Notes under the pieces: generated by a model
What the model saw: only the letters and a program-made list of their open reading frames with translations
Databases searched by the model: none
What the model was told of the DNA's origin: nothing
Source of the DNA: Coniferiporia sulphurascens
Lineage: Eukaryota > Basidiomycota > Agaricomycetes > Hymenochaetales > Hymenochaetaceae
NCBI GenBank assembly: GCA_002794785.1
Contig: NBBA01000002.1
Coordinates: forward strand, 1,922,001-1,986,000
DNA length: 64,000 bases
Direction: 5' to 3'
In this document: positions 45,927-56,700 of the stretch, piece by piece
Numbering within the stretch: position 1 is the stretch's first letter
How the letters are laid out: each line of letters opens with the position of its first letter
Program-made: the position numbers and the translations under genes

Positions 45927-48900
45927 ATGATGGACGACGTTTGGGGAAGTGCCTGGTCGCAGTCCGAGGAACACCCAGGTACCGATGGCCCGAGCAAGCT
46001 GAAGGTCGACGACGTGTCCACGCCGGACTGGTCGTTTCCGCTGGCGTCCAGCAAGCACGAAGAAACGGATGTCGGCTTACCTTCATGGAGTACGGGTGGA
46101 CTCAACTGGACGGAACCAACGGGGCAGGCGTCCCTCTGGTCAGACGCAACGGCAGCAGAGGACTTGGAGACGAGTGGTTGGGGAGCGAGTTCAGGCATGA
46201 AACTCGATTTCGGCAGTGAGCTCGACGCCCATACGAGGGTAGACAGTCCTGTTGCGTCTATACCCTCCGATGAGGATGAACATTATGACGTTCCAACCTC
46301 AGAGAAAGGGTCCCTTCGAAGTTTAACACCAGGCCCGGTCGAGGCAGCTGTGTCACCAACCGTTTATACTGAGGGAACCGAGTCTTTACATGCTAACAGT
46401 GGGACTGTGTCTGCTGCCGCTGCACCATCCCCGCCTCAAAGCCCTGATCCATTTGGTTCTTTCGAGACGGGTCTCGTTTCTGTACCGACGGTAAGTTCCC
46501 TTGCGGAGGGCGAGGAGTCTTGGGTCTCCTCAATCCTTGTATTCGACGACGTTGGTACGGATGATGGCGCATGGGGTTCTTCCTGGGAGAACGCCGCTCG
46601 GACCGAAGGTGATGAGTCTCCCAAGGACGAGTGGGCGATTGCACAAGAGGAAAAGCGCAGACGCGATCGTTCTGTGGTGAGTCCTTGTCGATTGTCACCC
46701 CGGACGTTTTCGTTTATCTATTTGCATAGCCCCCAGAACTCTTGGCAGCTATCATAGATCGTCTGAATGACCTATCTTCGGATTTGTGGCCAAGCACAGA
46801 GAAGACAAAGGCTAGTCAAGCACTCGGCAATTGGAGAGATGGAATGAGTAGTGTGGACGGACTGCAAGTATTGCATTTTAAATTAAATTAACATGTGCTG
46901 ACGTATCTCGTGGCAATAGCGATGACATTGTCAATAAAATTCTGCCCCAAACGGCTTCCCATCCCCCTGCACAATTTTCTGGTTCACACACGGCGAAGGC
47001 CATGTCCAAAAGCGTGAAGCTTTCTAGAAATCTAGCTATTGTTCGGAATAGTCCGATGTCCCACCTTTTTACGACTAAAAGCTTAGCGGCTTGGGAGCTT
47101 TCTGTCAAAAGTCGAGTGGAGATCCCTAAGGATGACATACCACCAGGATGGAGAGCGGTTGAACCTGAGCTAAAAGAAGAGTTGAAGCCCGTGTCAGCGG
47201 AGAAGAGAACCAGTGGTATTCTGTCTTTCTGGAGCAGACGGGCACCCACCGCATCGACAGGTACTGTATTGAATGTGAGTGGCGAGAAAAGGCCATCTCT
47301 CTCGCGTGAACCGCCACCTTCTCCCTCTACTTCGAAGGCTTCTGGGAGCAGTCCTACAAGGACCAGCGTAGATATACGACCTCCCCAAGCAATAATGCAG
47401 CACTCATCCTCAATGTCCAATGTATCCACTAATTTTCAAACAGTATCACCGATAACATCTTCGTCGTCAATGTCTTCGCTACCCCCTTCTGTGGCATCAC
47501 CTTCAATAATTAACGCTGCTCAAAATCATGATCCGCAAGCTTCCCCTGTGGTGTCACCTGCTCCTTCTGTAGTGTCTAGGTTTTTCAACAGATTCTCGCG
47601 CGCAAAGAGCGATATGCGGTCTAGTTCCCTGAGTCCCAGAAACTCTATTGCGCTGTCTATGGATGATCTCGAATTTCTGTCCGACATTGTTCCCAGTCAC
47701 TCTGATGAAGTCGATGGTGATCACCAATTGGATGCCTTGTCAGCCCTGGTTTCATCGCCTGCTCTTCCGGTCAAGCTTCCTCCGCCGCTTGCTCCTCCAC
47801 CCTTAGTTCCCCCACCCCGTCCTGCGTCTGTAACTCAACCCTTCACGCCAAAACCTAGACCGTCCTCAGCAGTATTACACAGCGCATCAAGCTATTCGAA
47901 TTTGTCCTTTGAATTTGAAGAACCCGCACTACAGCAGTCTACTAATAAGGCGTACGTCCAGGGTTCTTCGAGCCATGGTGTCATAACGCCCGCAGCAGCA
48001 CGTGCCCTTCCCCCGCCATTATTGCCAGTGTCCATGGCTGTAGTCCCTAAATCATCAACTCCTTCACCACTTTCAGCAGGCGCTCCGCCGAGAACATCTC
48101 TTGCATCTCCGCCCCCTAGAGCATGGTCACCCGCCGCAGTGGCTTCCCCTTTCCCAAGGGCCCTCAGTCCACCTCCTTCAAGACCTGCATCTGGAAGTTT
48201 ATCGCGGCTAAATGAGCTGGATGTAATGGCTGATGTTGATGGTGAATCTCCGATACAGTCCCCGCTGGATTCGTCACCCCCAGCGACTTTACTGGCAACA
48301 CCACCTTCGACAACGCAGTCACATCTCCAAAAACAGTCGTATTTACGAAACGCCCTGTCCCCAGCTTTTTCTATCCCACCTCCCCCTATTGAGAAGTCAC
48401 CTAATCACGTCTATGCCAGACCGACGTCGGCTATCTTTGATGTCGATTTTTCTGATTTCCAAGGTCCCTCATTTGCTCCGCCACACCAGGAACATATCCT
48501 GACGTCCTTCGATACGAACTTTGATATTCCGTCTGATCAATCCATACTGTCTCATCGTGATATCTCGCAGGACGAGTCATTCGGTGATTTTGGCGACTTT
48601 GTTTTCAACAGTACCGTAACCGCTCATAATCAGTCACCTCCCCTTCCTAAATCACCACCTGTGCCAAGTTTCGCCGTACCTCCACCACCACCGAAGAAAC
48701 GCGTGCCGGCACACATTGAGACAGGCCATATTCGAAAGCCGTCTGCAGCAAATCATCAAGCGACAGCAAAGCTTGTGGAACGTGCTGCGGCACACCAGGG
48801 GCGTTGGCCTGCCCCTCCATCGCCTCTTCCTAATCTTCTACCTCCACCTCCCTCGGTTGCTACGAATACGAAAAGGTCGGCGGTTAACGAATCGCTTCTG

Positions 48901-49206
48901 GAGCTCGACGAGGGAGCAGAGGTTACCCTTCCTGCAGCAGGATCAAAACCTTTGACATCCTCAAAATCGATCATTCAAACCACAGTCTCTATGGGACAGC
49001 GCGCAACCAGCCAACACCCGATAAGGTCCACACCTTCACTCATAAACTTTGATCATCCTGCTCGTATCGCATCTCCGGCTAACCCCTTCCAGCAACCGGC
49101 CGCACCGTTGCGAACACCTGATTCGCTCCAGATGCATCTTCCATCGGCTGCGCCTTTAAAGGGCGGGTTGTCCGCGCAGGACCTGTCTTTTTTCGAGGGA
49201 TTATAA
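45927..49206 (+). CDS. Long disordered Pro/Ser-rich protein with DFGDF motifs (possible AP-1/clathrin accessory protein)
   Basis: About 1,050 residues in at least three exons: 45927-46677, a short one (VPPELLAAIIDRLNDLSSDL ... GMSSVDGLQ) and 46919-49206. The N-terminus is acidic and Trp-rich (MMDDVWGSAWSQSEEHPGTD, WSDAT, GWGAS, DPFGSFETG, WGSSWEN), then EWAIAQEEKRRRDRSV. A short helical region (DIVNKILPQTA ... LAIVRNSPMSHLFTTKSLAA) precedes a very long low-complexity part with many SPP, PPPP and SPS runs. Near the C-terminus stands SFGDFGDFVF, which fits acidic Phe motifs that bind the ear domains of AP-1 gamma and GGA adaptors; DFSDFQG lies nearby. It ends LSAQDLSFFEGL. A role in clathrin traffic is inferred from the motifs only. 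Confidence 0.8.
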
Positions 49207-49512
49207 CATTACTTCGCATTTCGGTGCCGAAGTAAATTTGTCCTGTCTGGTATACTCATTGCCACGGAATTTTATTCGAATGTAGCGTACACTTTGAGCA
49301 CCTCGCAACGCATTGTTATTTTTTATTGTGCATTAAATGCTATATTATCCTTAAGGCAGTGGCATCGAGATTAGGTGGGCCGGTTAAAGAATATTAGTCA
49401 ACGTTGTAATTGCCGGCGGTAATTCGAATTGGGCAAGTATTATGAGCGCTATCCCTCGTGCTCAGCTACAACCGTCGTCGAACGCGCTACCTCTGCTCAT
49501 CCTTCCACTGCT
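49207..49512. other. Intergenic region upstream of the SAM-RA-SH3 gene
   Basis: 306 bases between two plus-strand genes; AT-rich start, no gene. Contains the 3' UTR of one and the promoter of the next. Confidence 0.4.
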
Positions 49513-52028
49513 ATGGACGAGCCACAGGGTACTATCATCGAATGGAATGAGCATGACGTCCATCTTTGGCTCTCCAAGCTGGGCTTTCTGCAGTACGAGG
49601 CCTCGATACGCGGTGCGTACGGCGCCGGTGTGCTGCGTGCGCACTCTGACTCCGATGATCCATAGAGCACCACATTTCCGGCGACATCCTCACCCAGCTC
49701 GACGCAGACACGCTCAAGGAAATCGGTATATCGACGATCGGGCAGCGCTTAGCAATTCTCAAAGCCGTGTACCAGGTCAAAGTGGCTCATGGTATCGAGA
49801 TAGAACCCGGACACTATGTGCCGCCCTGTGAGTCCTTTTGCTCAGCTTCCGAGGCATTTTAATGAATGGTTTCCCTTTCAGCGGAACAGGACGACATTGA
49901 CGAACCGATCAACCTCAACCGCTTGCATGACGTGCTAAAGGACCAAGGTATGTCTTTTGCTTCCGGCAGACTTGCATGTTCTCAACAAACAAATCAATGC
50001 ACACACAGGCGAACGCTTGCGGATGATAGAAGACGAGAACAAGCGCTTGAATGACTGCCTCAACCAATGCATGGAGGAGCTCATGCGGATGTCGTCCGGA
50101 CAGAGTCGGCCGACACAGGTGAGCGGTTCGTGTGAATTGGGTGTGCCAGTGGCTAACTGCGGGCGATCGCAGGGCGAGGACCGTGCCTTGTCTAAGCAAC
50201 CTTCGTTTAGTTGGTCGGCCCGGTTTGGAGGGGCACGTTCTCCGACGAAACAGGAACCAGGTACTGTACATTCCGAGTCCCCCCACCCGTCGCCTCAGAA
50301 GTCCGAGTATGATATGTCGAACGGACGAAGCAATCAACCCCCTTCGTATCACTCATCATACGAACGTTCGGCACCCCAGCGACAAGGGAGTTACGGTAAC
50401 AGCGGTAACGCTATCGCTTCTCCGGACACGAGCGGGGTGCTGGTGAACCAGACAAACAGACAGCTCACAGCACGACAAGACACTTCAAACCCTCCCACAA
50501 GTATCAGCACCTCAACTGATAATCTCAAGAGCTTTAAAGTCAGCCTGGAAGATCCGGCCTGGAAAGTGTTGCCGGCTGCGCTAAAGAAATACAAAATAAA
50601 TAATGACGATTGGCAAAATTATGCTATGTTTATTTGCTATGGGCAAACAGGTACGCTGTTTTCGCGTTCGCTATACGGGGCACGAAATAACCTACTTTGA
50701 TAGAGCGCTGTCTTAGCTATGACGAAAAGCCGCTTCTTCTCTTCCAGAAACTGAAAGACGCGAAGAAAAATCCGGTCTTCATGCTCAAGCACATAAAAGA
50801 CATTCGCTCACCGATTGCCGTGGCTCAGCAAAAGCACGCCGCGCGTAAAGCTTCCGAATCAGTCTCGTCTTCTGCAAAGCCGTCACAAGGACATTCTCAC
50901 AATCGTTCAACGTCGAGACCGACGAAACTCAATACGGGCACGCCTCCGCTTGGCACCTCTTCCAACGGGCAGTCGTCGGCTTGGCCAGAGTTGATGTCTC
51001 CTGCGACGGAGCAAAAAGATAAAATGGATGAACTTGGTGCAGACGCGGGCAAACTTCGCCAGTACAATAGCGGAGGCGGGGCTTCGGGCTCCGGTTCAGG
51101 TGGCGGGACAGCTGAGGGCGAGAACGCAGAGTCGACGAACATTACACGCCAAGAAATCATAACTACGGGTGTTTCGTACGCTGTAGCCATATATCCATAC
51201 ATGGCAGAACAAGACGACGAGTTTGATGTCGTTGTGTGAGTTTTTCGTTCTATCCCTTTGCAGATATAATGAACTTTTCATTCAGTGGAGACACATTCAT
51301 AATTTTGTCCCGAGCAAGGGGCTGGTGGGTTGTACAGCGAGACCCTTCAGGCGATGGAATTGTGGACACAGACACGAGTAAGCAGGGCTGGGTGCCTGCT
51401 GGGTGTCTGCTGGAAACAAATGTTCCTGTTGCTTCCGCTATCGCTGAAGCGAACGCAGCGCGAGCTTCAGCGAATGGCTCGCCGCCCCCGTCTCCAGCAT
51501 CTAAGACGCCCATCTTGCCGCTCAGCATTCTATCAACCAGTTTCCCGGGTGTCGCACTTATGGATTATAGGAAGAAGGGCGAGGAGGAGCTTGATCTAGT
51601 AAAAGATAACTTGCTACGCGTCTTCAAGAGGTATAATCATTGGTCATATGTACATATCTTTCGCACTTCCGTCATCTTCCACATTCACTGACCGTGATTC
51701 CCCATTAGGCGGTCAAAGAGGACGGGGGAGATCGTGGATGGGTTCCGGTAAGTTAGGTTAGTCTCGCGCAGTTCGGTCCATCCTGATTTATCCCCTTCAG
51801 TCTTGGTTCATTGGCAAGGTAGCGAGCGTAGGGCAGGTTCCCTCGACGCCATCGACGTCCGTTCCTGCCAACGGTTCCGTAGGGCCGCAAGTCACAATCG
51901 AGTCAGACTTTAGGTATCCTGCATTGGAAGGTAACTCGTCGCTCACGGCACCAGGAAATCAGGTGTCTCCAATGTCGTCTGCATTTCCTCCACCGTCCCA
52001 GGCGCATCAGCGAACGAGTATCGTATGA
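49513..52028 (+). CDS. SAM-RA-SH3-SH3 MAPK adaptor (Ste50/Ubc2-type)
   Basis: Scaffold that links Ras-like GTPases to the MAPKKK of pheromone or osmostress pathways. The ATG at 49513 gives MDEPQGTIIEWNEHDVHLWL and, after an intron, a SAM domain (SKLGFLQYEASIR ... DILTQLDADTLKEIGISTIG, QRLAILKAVYQVK). A short coiled coil follows (GERLRMIEDENKRLNDCLNQ), then a Ser/Gln/Pro linker. The RA domain is KSFKVSLEDPAWKVLPAALK ... IERCLSYDEKPLLLFQKLKD, KNPVFMLKHIKD. Two SH3 domains end the protein: YAVAIYPYMAEQDDEFDVVV/GDTFIILSRARGWWVVQRDP...GWVPAGCL, and GVALMDYRKKGEEELDLVKD...DRGWVPSWFIGKV. Yeast Ste50 lacks SH3 domains; the presence of two here matches the basidiomycete Ubc2 layout. Many small introns; stop TGA at 52026-52028. 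Confidence 0.88.
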
Positions 52029-52755
52029 TGCATAGCCCTGAGCCGCCACGGGTTTCCTCAAATGGGGAGACTTTTGCGACATGGTCCCTTGCCTTCGGTT
52101 GGCTGAGGCTGAGGCTGTTAGCCTTGCTTGTCGAAAGCTGCCGTATTCTATTTGCACTTTGCATATCAATTCTTCGTTGGGTTTGTTCCGTAATGCTGGT
52201 TCCATCGTTTGTATTGTATCGTTATTATTTGTCACCCAGTCTTTTATTGCTTTCATATCCATCCCACACCTTACCCCACCTTCCTTTCCTATAACCCTAT
52301 GGCCCAGTCACACAATCTGGTCTATCTCCTATCTTATCCCGGCTTGCTCTCGGCCAACTGGCTTGTTCTTGATTCCACTGTTTTTACCCCTTCTTCATCA
52401 GATCACCATGCTCCTTCCGAGTTTCCTTTTTTCATATACCAGCACGATCAAAAATACCTGTAAAACAATGCACGGATTCTTTTTTGAACTTGCACGAGCG
52501 ACAGACCAGGCGGTCTAGACCTGTAGCCTCACCAAGCTAGTTATCCTTAATAGGATAATGTGCTGATATTGATAGAATGCATTAATGTGTACCACACAAT
52601 AATCGCGGAATGCAATGATAGTGATGGAATAAATGGTCTATCGGAAGGGGAGGACGGGATCGTGGCACTACCCAGTTGTACATTATTCTTAGCGACTTGT
52701 TGAAGACACTTTTATTCTTTATAATGTTTATGTTTGAACCGACAAACATTGCTGT
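52029..52755. other. Intergenic region upstream of tRNA-Gly
   Basis: Begins as the 3' UTR of the adaptor gene. Plus frames at 52025-52518 are rich in Leu/Ser/Pro from pyrimidine-rich DNA and are not credible proteins. Nothing else seen. Confidence 0.4.
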
Positions 52756-52855
52756 GCATCATTGGTGTAGAGGTTAGCATGGAATCTTCCCAGGGAGGAA
52801 AGAGATTTTCCTAAACCGTTAGGTTTCGACATGGGTTCGATTCCCGTATGATGCA
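52756..52855 (+). tRNA. tRNA-Gly (CCC) with an intron
   Basis: Acceptor arms GCATCAT/ATGATGC pair perfectly and are followed by A. The start GCATCATTGGTGTAG and the T arm GGGTTCGATTCCC match eukaryotic tRNA-Gly. The anticodon arm reads GGAATCTTCCCA, which puts CCC in the anticodon, and is followed by about 28 extra bases before GGTTTC, so an intron is needed. One pair of the rebuilt anticodon stem appears mismatched (T-T), so the exact splice sites are uncertain. Confidence 0.82.
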
Positions 52856-53791
52856 ACTTAATTTTTCATTTAATTTAATTCTGTACTTCATTTGTGGACT
52901 TGGATCCTACCAATACCAGAGTAAAGGAAAGAGTTATCAATTGTGCTATCAGTTTTGCAGTTTTATCTATGATCCATCTTAAAATCTACACATGTTGTGG
53001 TAGATGATGAGGTGCAGTGGTAGTAGTTGAGAGGGACTGGGTTATCAGCATAAACTGATGTATTTCATGGTAGAGACCAGCTCTCCTTATATACATCTAC
53101 CATGAGCTATGTATACTATAACTATCATAGCTCCTATCGTATGGCATTATCATTGCATTATCATTCACTTAGTAAGATGGTTGTTCATATGACCATCCTT
53201 TATTTATATCGTTAGTTATATTTATTTAATAATCCATTTGGAATCCTTGAATCTAGCCAAGTACTATGGTAATTGTAAGCCAATCAACCCCCTCTTACAA
53301 AAGTCATGTCAAAAAACGATATTTGGATTTCGGACTTCAACTCGAATATATCATGGACTTTAAGGTCGAGAAAAACGGCAAGACCTAATATAAAATATAC
53401 GATACCGTCTGGCCACTTTTCTTGGCAAAAAAGCCGATGGTGCCGGCTTGCAAACACTGGTTTCTGTTACGGATGCGACTTCCGACTTCAAGTTGCAAGT
53501 ATGAGGGGGCACCGTGCAAAACAGTACTAGTAGCATGCAGTTACCGCATACTCATTTCTGGTTTCGCAAATAGTACCCGATTATTTTACATCCAATTCTG
53601 AGTCACAGGTTATTATTAAACACTACCGCTGGCCGATGTGCAACATGCACTCTCGAACATTAATCATAACCGCCGATAAAAGCCCAATTTCCCTACGACG
53701 CGCATAAAAAAAAGTTTATGTCAAATCTTGCATTAAATTTCATCGGTTACATGCAAACGACAACCCAAGCTTTCATTAATATGCATGTACA
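52856..53791. other. Non-coding stretch beyond tRNA-Gly
   Basis: No gene recognised. From about 52992 to 53280 lies an AT-rich segment that starts TGTTG and includes CTCTCCTTATATACATCTACC, a promoter-like core reminiscent of copia-type LTRs; no paired LTR or clear target duplication was seen. The remainder up to the ankyrin stop at 53792 is unremarkable. Confidence 0.35.
52992..53280. mobile_element. Possible solo LTR near tRNA-Gly
   Basis: Suggested by a TGTTG start, an internal TATATA with downstream CT-rich bases, and the position about 140 bases from a tRNA gene, a common landing site for some retrotransposons. The 3' border, a CA end and a target duplication could not be fixed. No internal Gag-Pol coding remains. 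Confidence 0.2.
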
Positions 53792-56700
53792 TCACAGCTC
53801 TTTATCAGACAATTCGCGGCAGTTCATGCTCCACCTAAGCACGCCACCCCACTGCTCGTACTTTCCGGTTATCTCAACATTACCCTCTGCAGGAAGTTCC
53901 TTGAGCTTTTCCAAACTCCGATGGCCTGCACGTTGGTCTTCGAACTCATTTCTGAGGCTGTCGTGCACGGCCTTCTCAAGCGAGCTGCGCACGGACCGTT
54001 GCACGTCAATGAGGTGCACAAGACGTCGTCGACCAGGTGACGCGAGCATAGCAGCCGTTACGACCTCGAACGTCTTCGACCGGTCACATGTATCAGTCGC
54101 ACTAGCCTTTCCGACCGAGTTGAGTACTCCCAGTGGTTCGAGTGGCGCTGCACACTTTCCCTTGAGGTAGGTAATGAAAGCCTCCAGCGCATCCTTAAGT
54201 TTCCTATTTGTCGAAAGCTTCCCGTCTCTCGTTAAGCTTTCCCGGACATCTTCAAGGAGCTTGATCTCGGAGGTAAGCTTCTCTACAGTGGGTGGGCCTG
54301 GATCCTTCATTGACTGAGTGACCTTTAAGCTGTCCATGTCCCGATGGCCATAACCAGTCGATGCTTGACCCTTGAACCCTTCTCCTGTCGCGTACATAAG
54401 CCATTCCACACTTGCCGTCTCAATCGGGGTATGTCCAACTCCGTTCTTGCTGTATAGAGGGTCAGGGTTGGACATTGAATTAATGAGAGAAGATGCGATC
54501 TCCGCGTAGCCTTTGTGCACTGCAATGTGCAGTGGCATCGAGCCTTTGGCATCGCGTGTCGTCAGACCTTCCCTCACAGAATCGATCCCCGATTGCAAAA
54601 GTATATCCACAGTTTCGCGATGAGCCCCCAGCACAGCAAGCATCAGAGGCTGAAGTTGGCGCAAGGTTAATACATCCATTTAAAGCGTTCACTAAAGAGG
54701 AAAGCACGCACCGTTTCTTCGGCCTGGCATGTTGTCTGTGTGAGAAGACGCGAGGTGACACCCAGCGGAAGTTTCTTGATGAGATATTCGAGAAGCCCCT
54801 TGTGACCCAGATAGCACACAATATGATATACGTTCATACTGGTGGTAGATTAGATGCAGCACGAATGGGATAACACTAGAACGCTGGACATACCCGTATC
54901 TGTCAGTTTGTTCAGCTGAAACGCCATTTGAAAAGAGGTAATCAAAGAATGCTGGCTCTAGGTTCTCCGCAGCTGCGAGGTGCAGGGGTGTCCATTTAGA
55001 GAAGGAGATCCTAGAAATATAGAGTCAAGTGTGGTTCATTCAAGCGGCTGTCAATCTAGAGACTAACGAAGAATGTAAGTAGGCACTTGCTTGGGCCGGG
55101 AACGACGAAATAACTCGTTTTGCCATAGCCAGTCTATTCTCCTTGTTCGGTCCTAACATTGCAGCCGTAAGAGCGGTCTCCTGGCGAACATTAGGAAGGA
55201 TCCCAAGTAGTGCAGGAAGTTCCTTGTCGAGGTCTCGGGTCTCGCGCAGGCTCTCCGCTCTCTCGGTCGTCTTAGTGGACGCATAATAGCGATACGCGAC
55301 TAGGGGCCCCGGTCCTCCAATGTACTCAATAACCTTCCTTGCGTTAAGCTGTACTGCGGACCAAAGTAGTGGTATTTCTTCTGCCGATACTGCAGAAGCA
55401 TATTCATTGGCGTGTCTCGCCAAATCTCTGCGCTTCTTTCCGTGCACTGTCAAACCCAAATAAAGTTTGCTTATGCGCTTAGGCTCGACTCCCTCCTCGG
55501 GAGCATCTGTGCGGGCTGGAGAGATGCCAAGCCCGGATCGCCGAATGATTTCGTCTACCACCTCCGGAGAATCGGCTTCGATTGCAGATAACATGCAGGA
55601 CATGTCAGGTTCTTGCGTCTCGGACAGCTGCTGCAGTATATCACAGATGTTCACAAATACCTCGAGGTCCCCGTCCTCGCACGCTTGGGCCATAATGTTA
55701 GCGGAGCGCAAAATAGACTTCCCATCTCGGCCGACACGACCAGACACATTGAAATCTGCCAAACGCTTTGGTGGAGTTTCACAATGGATCGCGGAATCTC
55801 GCGCAGCTAAGTCGATGAAGAATCCGGGATCCTTTCCACCTGCGTCGACGTCCATGGGTTCGTCGTCCGATATGCCACTATCAGATTCGCCGGCGGACTC
55901 ATCCTCGCCTGGAAAACGGGCACATTCAAAAATATAAATATTACGTCAAGCCTGGATTCGTAGCGACTTACCAAGGATGAGACTCTTCGGATTGAAGCGC
56001 TTGACACCCGGATTCTCTTCGGGTTTGAACTGTGCGGTTGCTATGGCTAGGACAAGTCGAGCAGTGGTCCAGTTACGTGCAAGAATGGCCACTGAGAAGG
56101 GTGTATGAATACCGTTTGTCGAATAATTCCGATTTTGTGTAATAGGTAGTTCCGTCCGATCGATCTTCATCCTGAATTGTTCTGTCGTCACAGCAATCCG
56201 AATGGGCGCTTCACTCGACTTGTTGTTCTTTCGCGGAAGGCAGAGCTTTTCGATTCGTGCGTTATCACCGGTCCAGCACGCCTCGAAGAGACTGTCATAT
56301 TGGTCCAGTAGATGTGGAAAGACAGGTTCTCCCTGCCACCCCCACTTGTTGATGAGCATGTACTGTGTAGGGTCTGCCTGATTGGAATCTGGGTGCGAAA
56401 CTCTCGAACCGAGTATCATTCCCCACGGTGAAGGTTCATCTGGGAATATCTCGTCGAATGGCTTTGCATTAGCGCTTTCTAGAAGCGTCTTCATCTCCCT
56501 GAAATAATCCAGAGCTCGCTTCATCTTTTTCTCGTCTTCATCCGAGAGAGCACGACTTTTGCCACCGTTCTCCCTCTCTATTTCAGACCATACTTTCTCA
56601 ACAAGTCGACCTTGAATAGTCCGACGGTGCTTTGCAAATGTCTTGGGGTTTTCCGAAAACGCAAATTCCAGCCTTTTGCTTTTGGGCTTGGAGAGCTCTT

